Assembly: GCF_029168945.1 (NCBI RefSeq)
Contig: NC_083602.1
Coordinates: forward strand, 87,740,027 to 87,804,026
DNA from: Cannabis sativa
Lineage: Eukaryota > Streptophyta > Magnoliopsida > Rosales > Cannabaceae
Direction of reading: 5' to 3'
DNA length: 64,000 bases
The position numbers and the translations under genes are program-made. Positions 45,360 through 62,010 of the stretch are shown piece after piece; position 1 is the first letter of the stretch; every line of letters starts with the position of its first letter. The notes below the pieces were generated by a model that saw nothing but the letters and a program-made list of their open reading frames with translations, ran no database searches and had not been told where the DNA came from.

Positions 45360-48300
45360 TTACTTTTTGGATGAACCAAAACCCCCAAATCCCATCATAG
45401 CTGCAACATCAGGATCCATTTCAGGCTCCTCTTCTGCTGCCTTCTCTTTCTGAAAACCAAGGAATAGACAAACAATATGGGAAGATGAGAATCATTTGGT
45501 GGCTTCCATATAAGAAATCACAATATGATACATTTATCTGGGTTGCTATTTGGGAAACTCCACAAAACATCCTCATAACACCCCTACAAAGCTTATTTAT
45601 TTTCCCTATTTTTGTCTCTCACAAAATTATCCCCCAACCCACTTCAAATGACATAACTTAACACCAAAAATATGACAATACTTCATGGAATTCAAAATAC
45701 ATCAAAAGAAATTACTTTTGTGTTGAGATGGCGAACTTCTACTTAAAATCTACGAATTAAGATTTTTGGTTTGAACCTGAATCTGACCAAGTTTGGATTA
45801 GGTTCTGACTTGGTTGTCTCTGACTAGGTTTTCACCAAGTTTGAAATAGGCGTTTTTTACCCCTGTTGTTTTGTCCCCGCTTGGTTCAAACATGGTTCGA
45901 ATCAGGTCAAAAACAGGTTCAAATAAAAGTTCGTCGTCTCAGCTTAAAATTAAATTTTTTGATGAGTTTCATGATTTGAAAGAATGAGAGGAATTGTGTA
46001 TTTCAAATTCGATGAAATATTTCCATTTCAAAGAAGAAAAAAGAGAATCCATGAAGTATTTTCATGTTTTTGGTGTTAAGTTATATCTTAGAGGTAGTTA
46101 TGTCACTTTAAGTGGGTTAGAGACTTAGAGGGGATAGGCTTAGTATTATGGCTGTTAGGGAGAATATTTTGTGGAGTTTTCAAGCTACTTTTTGCTTCAA
46201 TTCACATCCTTAGCACTAATGGCTCCTACTCAACACTATATTGTTTATTAACAAGCTATTAATGACAGTGACACCTTATTGTTTTCTTTTTTGACATTGA
46301 GGGAGGGATATTTGAACTTGGGACCTCCTTTTTATGAGGTCTAGTACTATTAGACTATGCCTATGACAACTTTGATACCCTATCTTCTAAAGGCTTCAGG
46401 CCATGATGCTTCATGTAACTAATACACAGAGCAAATGAATTGAACATTATATGCATTTTCAACCCCCCTAACTTTCATGAGTTTTACTTCTAATGCTCTT
46501 ATACTATAAACACCAATTAAATTAGTGACGCTAACCTTTTTCTCTTTTTTCTTTTCTCTACGTTGGCGCTTCCGCTCCTCCTCTTCCTGCTGCTGCTTTA
46601 GAATCCGCTCATCAAGATCTAAGGAAGAAGAATAATCAAATATCCATCTTAGAGCCTTAATATCAATTAACATGACGTAAGTTTCTAAAGAAAATGAATC
46701 TTTTTATTCTGTCACACCTTGTTCTGAGAAGGTCCCAGGGACTCTCCTCTTCTTCAGAACTTCAAATCGATCTTGGACCTGCAAAGTATCCAAAATTCAG
46801 AACTTCACACAAAAATAACAGATTTCTAGCAATTTTCTCTCATATTTACAATATAACAAGAACCATCTATCAATCTCCATATCTACATAAAACGACGTCA
46901 AAATATATCAATCTCCATATTATATACCTGTTGAAGTGAAGCACGTTCTACCCGCATGGACATACCTAAAGCTCTTTGATCTATAGAATAATGAAAACAT
47001 AAAATATTACCAAAAATAAGAAGAAAAAAAATAGATTTAGGACAACAACAACTTGGATGACCACATACGCTTCTTTCCATTGATATGATCCAGGTAGTTT
47101 GCAGAATCTTTTACAACACATTCACAAACTGAACAAAAATATCCAGCCTGCAAAATCACACACAAACACAATGAACAAACAGAGAAACTAAGCAATCACA
47201 GCAGATATCACAAAGAAACTCAGTTTAAACAAATGGTACAATAAGCATAGTTCCTTCTTGCTTATGTTTAGTGAATCAAATGACCTTCTTTCCCTCCCAC
47301 AAGAATTACATCATGTATGCTAATCTATATTATATCAGAAATCAACTACTTCACTCATCATAAACAGAGATGTATACTCATTTTCACCTTTAAAAATCAC
47401 CAAAATCATGGTGGTGGTTTATTTAACATAATGTGGAAAAAGTGAAAACTAAGTACAACTAAGACAACACGGTGATGGATGATACTTCCAAATTCTGAGA
47501 CTACCTCAAGATTTAAGGAGCACTAAAACACCATATTAAATTTAAAGGTTTCTATGAAGCAAAAAAATGAGCCGGAAGAACTACAAATAGAAACTAAATC
47601 AATAGAGCAATTAAACGGAATAGTATTCAAACTGGACAGATAACTAGGTGAAAAAAATCTACCTGTTGGCTGAGAGGCGCAATAGGGGTAACAACCTGCA
47701 AGAAACATAATTAAATGGTAAATAATAATTAAAACAATGAAACCCAAAATATAACTTTGTAGCAAATAGAAAATATATTAGCCCAAAAACAATGCAAAGT
47801 ACAGTTAAAATATCGACACAAAATTGATCATATACAAAAAGTACATGTAATTATATGCAAACAAACATTTCAGTTTATAGCATGCCACAAACTCCTAATT
47901 AACACACGATAGCATCCAAAGGGTTAGATTATTAACCAAAAAAAAAGGAACAACTTAAATTCACATGAATCGGCTAACATCTGTGATAGTACACCAAGAG
48001 ACAACATCACTCCATTAACCTATGTCCATTGGTGGAAGCGGAACTAACTGTATGAGGGGGAGCCCCCAATTTTTTCTTTTTTTAAAAAGAAAAAATTAAT
48101 AATACCTGTGTATATATGTTTGAAATTAATAAGTTAACTTATTATTAAATACTTTGTTAATAGTTGTTATTTGCCCCCATCTATTATTGGTTTCAAGTTC
48201 CGCCACTGACTATGTCTTCCCCTACCACAAAAACATCACATCTTATGCCTGAACATTGACCTCAAAGTATTCAAGACAACTTCAATGGATGGTGTTTTAG

Positions 48301-49468
48301 TTTTTCCAACTAGGTATTACGAAATAGAATCCAGTAGAAACTTTACAACATTCATCACTGATCTCATCCAAAGCCACCTTGCCGAGAGAACTTTCTACAT
48401 TTGTAATACTCAACTCCATCTCCTAAGGAACCCCAGTAAAAGCTTAATTGTTCTAATGTGATGTGACTCCCTATCTTTTAGCTATTGGTTGGCACACCAT
48501 CTCAATGAGAGAATTGTGAGGAAAGCATAGAGACTCCATGATAAGTCGATAATAGTTTCAGCATACATCCCCATACATAATAAGCAAAATGAAAGTATGA
48601 AAGACCTAAGTTTCTTATAAGACTACTTAGGTTTGTCACAAGTCAAGCAGATGAAGCCTTAAATAAACTCCAGAAAAGACCTAATGATCAGTGTTCCTTG
48701 AACTAATACATCAGCACTCAGCATTGCTAAGTACCAAACAAGCTAACACTAACAATACATAGCTCAAAACCCATTTAACATAAAAATCATTGGATAGAGA
48801 TAGAATATACATAGAAACTTACTTGAGTTTTACCCAAGCGAGATTCAAGGTCCACTTCATAATCTCTATGCTTCAATGGCTTTCTTTGTACAGGAGGACC
48901 TTTAGCTGCAATTAACATTTTGTTAATCTACAGTTCAAAATGCTCACCAATCTCTTAAGAGTTTCAAGAACAAATAAATACACACACATATTTCCAATTC
49001 CATGCAAAAATTAAAGGTCTTGTTAACTTACATTTGGATTTAGATTTCCCTTCAACCTCCTTCGAAAAAGAAAGAAAGAAAGAAAGAACACCCAGATCAA
49101 AAAATTTTCAAAGAAACAACAATTCAAAACAAAACCCATAAATAAAGAATCCATTTTTATAAACCGAACCTGTTTCTCGCGCTCCCGAGCTTTTTCCAAG
49201 TACTCTTCGCGATCAAATTTCTTTCTAAAAGTGTTATCAACTCCTCCAACACCACCCTACAGTGTCACACCATAAGAAATCATTAACAAGAAGAACGCAA
49301 TCATAATCAATAAAATCACGTAAATGATTTAAAGATTTTCAATCAAACTACAATAAAGAACGAGAGGAACAGAAAGACTGAAAATTTCTACTTCGTTCAT
49401 ATATTGTGAAACAAAAGCAATTAAAGTGAAGAGAATTTGGAATTTACATTGTTGCTGGCTTGAGCCAT
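45360..49468 (-). CDS. ZMAT2: ZMAT2/SNU23-like U1-type zinc finger splicing factor
   Basis: Ten exons: 49468-49448, 49256-49170, 49059-49032, 48905-48823, 47695-47663, 47147-47069, 46980-46928, 46778-46718, 46618-46536, 45449-45360. Total 205 aa, all phases consistent, close to human ZMAT2 in length. In yeast, Snu23 is a U4/U6.U5 tri-snRNP protein acting during spliceosome activation. N-terminal block: [20 protein letters not shown]. The single C2H2 U1-type finger spans the exon 6/7 junction: [20 protein letters not shown] then [18 protein letters not shown]. Next are [20 protein letters not shown] and a charged coiled coil ([17 protein letters not shown]). The tail ends [14 protein letters not shown], as in eukaryotic homologues. 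Introns 4 and 9 carry MITEs. Confidence 0.95.
45722..45943. mobile_element. TIR MITE in intron 9 of ZMAT2-like gene
   Basis: The left end TTGAGATGGCGAACTTCTAC pairs with the reversed right end CTGAGACGACGAACTTTTAT. The interior has TTGGTTTGAACCTGA and its counterpart CAGGTTCAAATAA. No clear target duplication. Confidence 0.6.
48029..48208. mobile_element. hAT MITE (180 bp) in intron 4 of ZMAT2-like gene
   Basis: Ends CATTGGTGGAAGCGGAACT and, reversed, CAGTGGCGGAACTTGAAAC. Flanked by CCTATGTC (48021-48028) and ACTATGTC (48209-48216), a 7 of 8 match, the hAT size. Confidence 0.8.
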
Positions 49469-49663
49469 GGCGAGACCTAAAAATTCTGTGTTGAATGTCT
49501 ATCTAAACTCTCGAATCTACTGCAGAATTTTCAGTAATTTTCTCTAAAGAAGATGAAGAAGGAATTCCCCCCAAAACTGAGAACAAAGCGAGGGTTGATT
49601 TAATTAATTGGCTTCAAAATTCTAATCAATCGAAAATGACTCGTGTTTGGCTTTGCAAATCAC

Positions 49664-49680
49664 AAAACGACATGCCGTTT
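49664..49680. promoter_or_regulatory. ACGACAT-CCGTTT motif upstream of ZMAT2-like gene
   Basis: AAAACGACATGCCGTTT, about 200 bases before the start codon. A longer palindromic form lies in the PDIL2 upstream region. Function not shown. Confidence 0.35.
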
Positions 49681-49767
49681 CTGAAAATACTTTATAATTA
49701 TCAATTTATTTTTGCAGTATTGTTTCACTTTGGTTGAGTGTAATATCTAACAAAAGGTTAGTATTGT

Positions 49768-50165
49768 TTTTTTTCTTTTTTTTTTTTTTTTTGAAAGGGA
49801 AATTAATTAACCAAACAATTACAATAGAAGAGACAAGTCAATTAGAAGTCATCTTAACTAAATCACGAAGCTAGTTTTCTTTTAAGGGAAAATACAAGGA
49901 CCTTTACAGAGAGGAAGGCAAGTCCTGAATAGCTAAAGGAGTACTTGTGACACTGGAGAGCACCCCGGTCCAACAAGCAGATGCTTTAGAGTTTAGACTC
50001 TAAAGCATACTTAGCGATATAATGAACAAGAAGGTTCACATATCTACGCTCGAAACTAAGACTACAACCAATTACAATAAATTGTACTATTAACGTCTCT
50101 ACAGCCCCTAGAATTAGAATTAATAAGTTAAATAGCAGCTAGACAATCAGACGCCATAGAAACAT
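49768..50165 (-). pseudogene. LINE 3' fossil with poly(A)
   Basis: On the minus strand MASDCLAAI, then after shifts RRYVNLLVHYIAKYALESKL, resembles the last part of a LINE RNase H domain. It ends in a long A-run (T-run 49768-49791 on the plus strand). Many stops. Confidence 0.65.
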
Positions 50166-50727
50166 CCTCCAACTTGAAATATTATTTGAATAAGTTAAAA
50201 TTTTGGCTGAAATGACACACGTCGGTTCGAACTTTTAATAGGTTGATGATATTGATTACTCGAAGTAAATTGACTCCCTTTCGCAAGGTAGTTTTAACTA
50301 CCATTAGAAAAGAGATTATTGTAAGAGATATTGATTGATTACTCGAGTAATAATATATATGTATAAATATTACATTAAAATACATCATTCACTAACGTAG
50401 TATTTTTTTTAAAAAAAAAATCATTGTATTTTTTTAATTAGATGTTATTGGATCAAAGTTTAAGACTCGGTAAATGAATGTATAATATTACAATAATAGT
50501 AATAATTATATAAAAAATGTTATTAATTATTTGTTAAAAAAATAATTACAATAGCAATTAATTGTATATACAAGTAAAAAAGTGTATTTGAATTAATATA
50601 GAAATGTAAGGTATCATGAGTGTAGATCGAGTACATCCCAATCAGATTGGCACCCACTCTAATCTACACTTTAATTAATCATCATCTCATGCAGTTACGT
50701 ACGTACAATTACAAACCCTAACTTCTT
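50166..50727. other. AT-rich spacer
   Basis: No gene recognised; may include the 3' side of the PP2C pseudogene. Confidence 0.4.
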
Positions 50728-51770
50728 TGCTACTCTTCCTCAACAACAATCCTTCCAATCACCACAGTGATATCATCAAATTTGCCTCCTCTACAAGGTT
50801 TACCGGTCTTTGTAGATGCTATTGAGAAAGGAGTTTTTCAAAACTTGTCAAAAGAGTTATAAAGTGCCAACGATACAATATAACTACTAAGATTCTTCAA
50901 ATCCATGTTCTTTATTTTCTCCTTTAACACTTGTTCCATCTCCCATACAAATATGTTGTCCCAAACTCCATCTGTCCCCAAGATGATGACATCTTCTAGC
51001 TCCACTTCTACCTTTGCCTCCACTGCAACTCTAGGGGTGTCACAACCCTTAGCATTGCCGAGCTGATATGGCGTGTTAAATGCTTTCTGAGTTGCTGATC
51101 GATAGATACATCTATTTAAGAATAGAGTGGTCATAAATTTAATGAGAAAAGTCTAACATAATTAAAATATATATTTAGAGAGTTAAATGTAATTTTATTT
51201 TAAATATGGATAATTTTTAGTAATTTTCTTTAGAGAAGGTTAATATGTCATATCATATTATTCGAAAAATAATTAAATAAATAGATGGTTTATTTTTTGT
51301 TTTATAGTGTATGCTTGTAATTTTTTTATAATTATTAATTAATTAGATATATTAATTGCAATTTCTTCACTCTTTATTATTTTTTTTATTTATGAATTTA
51401 TAAATTTTTAAAAATTTAAAACGAGACTCGACCTGTTGTTTCTGAACACCATAAACATACTATCCCCAACATTGACCGTTTGTAAAATCCCGTTATTGTG
51501 GCGAATTATGCATGCAGTTGACGAGCCTTGAATTCCTGAGTAAGTATTTTCCATGAATGCTTGCTCCAAAATTATTTTTGGATTGGTTGTTTCGTTGTCG
51601 ACAACTTCATGAATTGAGTTGAGCATGGGTTGGCGAGCGTACTCACCAGCATCAATGCCTTTTTTGGCCCAACCACCCACTCCGTCAACTACTCCGATAA
51701 TTTGTTGAGTTGATCAAACAAAGTGTCCTAAAAGATGGTCCTTTGGAGCATAAGAAGCCTCACATATCAT
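50728..51770 (-). pseudogene. PP2C-type protein phosphatase pseudogene with two TGA stops
   Basis: Two exon-like parts (51770-51433 and 51111-50728) join in phase. They read as a short PP2C of the plant PP2C55/80 kind: QQIIGVVDGVGGWAKKGIDA (metal-binding DG), GSSTACIIRHNNGILQTVNV, GDSMFMVFRNN, RSATQKAFNTPYQLGN, LEDVIILGTDGVWDN (metal-binding D) and RGGKFDDITVVIGRIVVEEE* (last metal Asp). In-frame TGA codons at 51716-51714 (after LLGHFV) and 50840-50838 (after NSFDKF) break it; the frame is open on both sides of each. A few residues also seem deleted near the first stop, where relatives have a longer loop before the cysteine. A recent pseudogene, unless the copy is not fixed in the species. 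Confidence 0.8.
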
Positions 51771-54120
51771 CTTATCTTTTTAATTAATCTCTCTATGATG
51801 ATCGATTAAAGGTATTGATCACTAATTGAGTTTAGTCCAATATAGGTATTGAAATATATTCTTTATTAGGTAATAATTTTGTTTAATATTATAAAATATG
51901 AGTCTAGAAGTTCGTTTAAATTGTGAGTTCATACTTCATTCTATATATAGAGAGAATGGGAAAGGATTTAAAAATATAATAAAAAAAATTAAAAAAATAA
52001 ATGCCATATAGATATAAAGCGGTGAAGAGTATTAATATTATATATCATTTTTTAAGAAAATAAATAAGTAATAAATATTTTAGGATTGACTTTTTTATTA
52101 GAATTAGTTAGAAAATATTTTTTGTAATTAGTAAATAACTTGTTTTTTATTAGTAAAGTAAAGTAAACAACCGGTTGTTTTCTACTCAATTAATAATTAA
52201 TTAAAAAATAAGCAATAAATATATTGGATTGATTTTTATTAGAGTTAGTTAGAAATTTAAACTCTAAATTATATAGATTGAACTAATATCTATTATAAAT
52301 TTTTGAATTTTATACATCATTAATTAATAATTATAAATTAATTTTTTTCATAATTAATTAATAATAGCAGCTTTTTTTTTAAAAAAAAAAAATAAAGAAC
52401 TTAAAAAAAATTTATATATAGGAAACAAACATTCTTTTACTATTTATTTTTCTCAATGCAAAATGAAGTATAGAGTTAGCACATATAATAAAGAAAATAA
52501 AACATAATTAACTAAACAAAAAATTACAAACAAATAAAAAAAAATGTTTTTGATTCTTATATATACAACTTGTGAATAAATATTATCCAGAAAATTATTA
52601 TTGTATATATAAAAATTAACATTATAATTTTACTTTTTTATTAATTAAGATTTTTTTTGTTACTTTTTCATTAATCTTGTCACTTTTCATGTCCTCTAAA
52701 ATGACATTTACTTCTTAATTAACTATTTCTATTATACGCCTTTAACAATGCATGATACATATGCTTTTATGGGTAATTTAAAAGGCTCGTAACGAGATGG
52801 TGTAACGAAATAAGAAGCGAGAGATCGAGGAAATTATGAAGTTTGCTATTTTGATTCTTGATCAAGGACGTGAAAATATTCCTTCTCTGTCCCCATTATG
52901 GGTTAGCTTTGGTGTGGTTGTACAAATGCAAGGTCTAAATATTGTGTTAAATTTAGTACAAAAAAGTAAACAAATGCTATATTTACTCCATTACACAATG
53001 GTATTTTAAGATACAAATTATGACAAAAAGTAAAATATCATTAATAAATTAAAAAAAATTAACATAATAGTCTAAAAATTTTAAAAAAATTACAAAAATA
53101 CATCAACATACAAATTTTTTTAGTTTTACATTTTGAACTTTTTTATTTACAAAAGTATATCTTCAGTAATAATAATAGACAATTTTTTAGATATTTTATA
53201 ATTTATTTATAGTTGTATTATACAATAATTGTCATTAGGTTATTTTTCTGGTGATTTTGGGCTTTTTATAGTTGATTTATAGTTGTTTTTTAGGTGTGTT
53301 AAGTGTATTTTTATAATTTTAAAATTTTACAAGTGTATTTTTATAAATAAAAACTTTAAGTTGTAAAATTGTAAATAAAATATAAAAAAATTATTTTAAA
53401 AATCAGCTAAAAAATAATTAATTTTAATATTATAATTATAAAGTGTATATTAAAATCTATTATTAATGATCAATGACAAAAATATAATTAAAAAAACTAT
53501 ATTTATTGTGTTTTAAATTTGAAAGGTTGATCATAGTCTCTTACTATAAAAATGGCTGCATGCGCAGCAGGACCAACTATAAGAAATCCACCAATCCACA
53601 TGTGATGTGTGAACAATGAAAGTTGTAAAGTTATATCTTATATTAAATTTAGTTAAACTTTTAGCATGCTTTAAATTTGACTTGGAGAGCTAATTTTTTC
53701 AAAAATACTAAATTTAACACATAGTAAATTTGGTACACCATATAATATGAGTCAAATTTTACACTATAATAAATATTATTTACTCTTTTTTTTAATATAA
53801 TTAATAATTTTTTACATTTTATTTATATATATAAAATGATGAATAATAAATCACAAAATAAGAAAGAAACTATTTGATTACTCAAGTTTATTTATTTTTT
53901 TTTTAAAAAAAACACAAAATAATATTTTTATAAAAAATCAATATATTTTAAGGAATAGAATTTTCCGAACAAGGAAATTTGACTGTTTCTAATAAAAAAA
54001 ATCCAATCAAGATATTATTTGGACAAAAATTGTTTACATGATTTTTTTTGTAAAAGACCTTTTTATTATATCCCAAAAATGCACTTCGATTCGATAAACG
54101 ACACGTTGCTGAGGCACGTT
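51771..54120. other. AT-rich intergenic DNA
   Basis: No gene or clear transposon seen; long A/T tracts. Confidence 0.4.
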
Positions 54121-54123
54121 TCA

Positions 54124-54159
54124 AAACGACATACCGTTTTACTAAAAACGGTGTCGTTT
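54124..54159. promoter_or_regulatory. Palindrome upstream of PDIL2
   Basis: AAACGACATACCGTTTT then ACTA then AAAACGGTGTCGTTT: inverted arms of 15 bases apart from a two-base bulge, about 160-195 bases before the ATG. Could be a regulatory site or a transposon scar. Confidence 0.5.
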
Positions 54160-54211
54160 ACGAAACAAACGACAAATGGAATTTCCATTACATATTTGGT
54201 CAACTCAACAC

Positions 54212-54218
54212 TATAAAA
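54212..54218 (+). promoter_or_regulatory. TATA box of PDIL2
   Basis: TATAAAA 100 bases before the ATG, followed by an A-rich leader. Confidence 0.65.
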
Positions 54219-54317
54219 TCTCCGAAGAAAAATCAAATTTATATAATGAAAAAACAAATCTAAGCTAACAAAAACATACTACACACAGAAAAATTCAAAC
54301 AAGTTGAACTGGCAAAA

Positions 54318-58256
<3,939 letters not shown>

Positions 58257-60060
58257 GTAAACCCAGTCCCACCATTAATGATCCCTTGATCGGTGCACGC
58301 AGGGAGGTCTTTTAGTAGTATCGAATTCATAAATTTCTACTAAGATTCTTCTTCTAATCTTGCTTGAGAGAGAATATAATGTTTTCCTTGTACACCCTTC
58401 ATGCAAATCAGTTACTAATCTTTTTGTCTTTTCAAGTGGAACTTATTTTTTTTTGGATTAACAAAGGCAAGACATGAGAATTGATATAGTTATAAAATAA
58501 TTCTTCTTCTTCTTCTTCTTCTTCTATAATTTACCTTGTTCTTATAGAATAGAACCTGTAAAAATTTTAAGGTACCTAGGATTCTCTTCACTGCAAGATA
58601 TCACATGATCACAATTCACAACCACCCTTATAATAACATATATCATTGAGAAAGTGGTGCTCACTCACTGTTAGGCCCACAATGGCAGAGTAGGACTGAA
58701 ATTACTGTAGACTTTGTTGAAGATTCATGTGGGCATTATTCGTTAATGGGAAACAGACAATGAGATTCTATCCATATATCTGAAGCTACTGCTTCATTAG
58801 ATGTGACTCTATATATAAAAAAAGAAAACTAAAACTTCATGGGGTTCTGTTTTCTGCTACAAATTTATGAGACACTTCAGCTTGTCCTTTTTTTTTTCCC
58901 ATACTTGATTATGGTAAGTTACTCATTCACAGTTATACATATAGATAAAGGCAAGCAATAAATTATTAAACCTTTTTAATTTCTGGTTTCTATATACCAC
59001 TACAGTTATTTATTGATTAATTTATGGCAGAAGTGATATCTGGTGGGTTGTGATTTTTACTTTACCTACCAAAATGTGAAAATTAAGTGGCTGTACCGGA
59101 AAAGTTATTATGTTTGATCTATATATGTATTACTTTAAAAATAACACGAAATAATTTAAACCAGTAGTAAATGTGTGATCATATAATATATAACTAAATT
59201 AAATTTACTTAGTGGCAAGGGGCCTACTGTTTTACCTTCAGCTTAGAGGTTCGATTCTTGTTTAATTTTTTTAATTTTATAGAGAATAAATTAAAAAAAA
59301 AAAAAGTGTTCGGAAATCAAACCAAGGTGAGCAGCAGCCAAGAGAACTTCAAATGAATGAATTATTTTTTCGGGGCCTCGGTTGGGTAGGGGCCCTAGGC
59401 GCGTGCAACTCTGGCTATCCTTAAAATCGACTCTGGTGTGTATGTATAGTGAGAACTTGATTCTTTTTTTCTTAATGATTGAAAGGATTATGTTCATGGT
59501 TTTGAGGTTTACATTTTACACTCATTTGTTTAGTCTCATAAATAGTTAATTACTCATTGCATGGTTATGGGACCAAAAGAGGAAAATGGATATCTTTTTT
59601 TGGCTGAATTGGGTGAAACTGAATTAAAAATGAAAATTGATTTAGTGGACTATAGTGTGTGTGGAGATATAACTATATGTTGTTATAACTTTTGAGCAAG
59701 AACTTGGAAGTTTACATTGAGAGTGATAGAACAATGTGTTAGAATCTTGAAACATATTCTCTCCTGTAAAGTTGGTGATTTGGATAAATAAATGAAATAT
59801 ATAAATATGAGGCTACATAAACAATAATGGAGATATATGTATGGGGACCATGTATAATTTTCTCTAGGCTAAAATAACTTATTAACAAGTCCCCACCACA
59901 ATTGCAGATTGATGGAGTAAGGGTCCCTCTTATTGTTGTTGGATAGTAGAATTAGTCAACAACAAAGTTCACCAAACTTAAAGAAAAAACATCAAATAAT
60001 AATATTGAGAATTTTGATATACTTTCTATCTCTTTTAGTATGTTTTCAGAATTTTTAAGT
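58257..60060. other. PDIL2 3'UTR and intergenic DNA
   Basis: (TTC)n microsatellite at 58501-58525. At 59205-59430 an eroded repeat contains a B-box-like GGTTCGATTC and GGGGCCCTAGGC-like DNA, probably a SINE or hAT remnant. No gene recognised. Confidence 0.4.
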
Positions 60061-60069
60061 TTAATTTTT

Positions 60070-60307
60070 GAGTAATTTGCAGCGTAAATAACTAAGTTTA
60101 ACTCTCGATTATAAATATATATCTAAAATTTAATTTTATTTTTATTTGAATTGATTTTTAAATAAAAAGTAAAAATTTAATTGGCAAAGGACTGCCACGT
60201 GACAATTTAGTTGACACTTAACAAAGTATTTACAACGTTAAAAATTAAAGTTAAGTATTTATTTGTAACTGAGAGTTAAACTTAAGTATTTATGCTACAA
60301 ATTACTT
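60070..60307. mobile_element. 238-bp Mutator-like MITE
   Basis: The left end GAGTAATTTGCAGCGTAAAT pairs with the reversed right end AAGTAATTTGTAGCATAAAT, continuing through CTAAGTTTAACTCTC. The exact 9-bp repeat TTAATTTTT flanks it (60061-60069 and 60308-60316). The interior has CTGCCACGTGACAATTT. Confidence 0.8.
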
Positions 60308-61754
60308 TTAATTTTTTTTATTATTATTTATTTTAATGGTGTATGTTGTAATTATTTTAGTTGATAAATTATTCTAATTTTTTAAAAAATGTGTAAGTGA
60401 CCCAAAACAATTTATAAAATCATAATAAAAAAAATGTATACAATCATAACAACTACAAATACCCTAACCATAGTACTATAGACATTTCCAACAATAGTTA
60501 CTTTCTTGAATTTTATATTTCTTGAGAATGATTATGAAAAAGAATGTCGAGGAGTGAGGAATAATATATTAATTACCAATTGTTTCAACTTTGAAGCTTT
60601 CTATTTCAATTTTTTGTCTTGTTAATTTGTTTTTTATTTTATTTTTTTTACATGGTGAAAGAATTTAATGAGTGAAACACGTAATTCCAGTTATAAAAGG
60701 AAAAGGGGAAAAAAGTGAAAACATCAATGAAAGAGACAAAACAACAATATAATTTATTTATTTTTTGACTGCAAAGTAGAACAAAAATCACCTTCACAAT
60801 ATCAAATCTCAATCTAATAATAACTTTATTTTTTTGGTACAATTTAATAATAACTTCTTCATATCAAATCTAAGGATAAAATATAACATATAAGATAAGA
60901 TTTTATCCAAACTTTACAAAAATAAAAAAATAAAAAATTCTATCTCAATCTTCTTCGTTAATTGGTTGCGATTGTGAAATGATGGCTATAACTTTAAACT
61001 AAGTGATTATATAAAGAATTATTCTTTTAAAAAAAGTGATTATATAAAGAAGTTTCTAATTCCTCTTACACGTGTTAAACACAATAATTACAATGCTAAT
61101 TTTCATTTATCTTTTAGAATTGCTAAGATGGCATCCATATATTTTTAATATTTTTTAATTAATATTTACTATTAGAATGAAAAATAATGTAATAAAAAAA
61201 TATTATACCACAGCATTTATTATATTTTTTTTAATTATTATTTTATTATAAGTAAGAAAATTGGTTTATTTAATATATATTAAATAATAAAAGAATTATC
61301 TCATATACTATTTTTTGAGTTTCTAAAGTGGTTGCAGCTAGTTGCAATAAGAGTTTCTATACAATTTTTTGTTACAATTTAGGTTGCAAGGCTAATTGCA
61401 ATAGGAATTTCTATGTAAAATTTCGTAAAAATGTAAAAAAAAAAAATTGTTTAGAAGTGTAAAAATGAAAAAAGCCCATAAATAATAATATATAATTATT
61501 TTAGTAATTTTTAAAAATATTTACTATTAAATTATTTTAGAGCAAAAAGTTGTAAAAATGATATGGAAGAGATAAAATAAAATAATATATTTTTAAGTGA
61601 TGTGGAAATTTTTTACACTCTTAAAGAATGCTATATTACTATATTAGTGTATAATTGTAACATCCTCCTTAGTATTAAACTTGGTGTAATTAAGTATCGA
61701 GTTCTATATAACTTAAGAAAATGACTTTTAAAGAATATCGCTAACCAATCATAA

Positions 61755-61783
61755 AGTGTCACCTATAAAAAATAGGTGACACT
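61755..61783. repeat. Perfect 12-bp hairpin
   Basis: AGTGTCACCTAT, five A, ATAGGTGACACT. Isolated in AT-rich DNA. Confidence 0.8.
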
Positions 61784-61848
61784 ATTAGTGTTCAATAAAA
61801 ATAATGTTCAATATTTTTTTTGGATACTTAATAGTATGGTATATGATT

Positions 61849-62010
61849 GGATAGCAACATACTACATACATATTACAATACCATATTTACTATCCAACAA
61901 CAATTATTATTTTTGAATAACAAGAAAAAGGATAGCAACATACTACATACATATTACAATACCATATTTACTATCTAACAACAATTATTATTTTTGAATA
62001 ACAAGAAAAA
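61849..62010. repeat. Two tandem 81-bp units
   Basis: GGATAGCAACATACTACATA... occurs at 61849 and again at 61930, with one visible difference (CTATCC versus CTATCT). A recent local duplication. Confidence 0.85.

Noticed and set aside
50728..51770. Selenocysteine reading of the two PP2C TGA codons
   Set aside because: Land plants lack the selenocysteine machinery, and relatives do not use it here; pseudogene is simpler.
61849..62010. CRISPR-like direct repeats
   Set aside because: Only two adjacent units with no spacers, in a plant genome.
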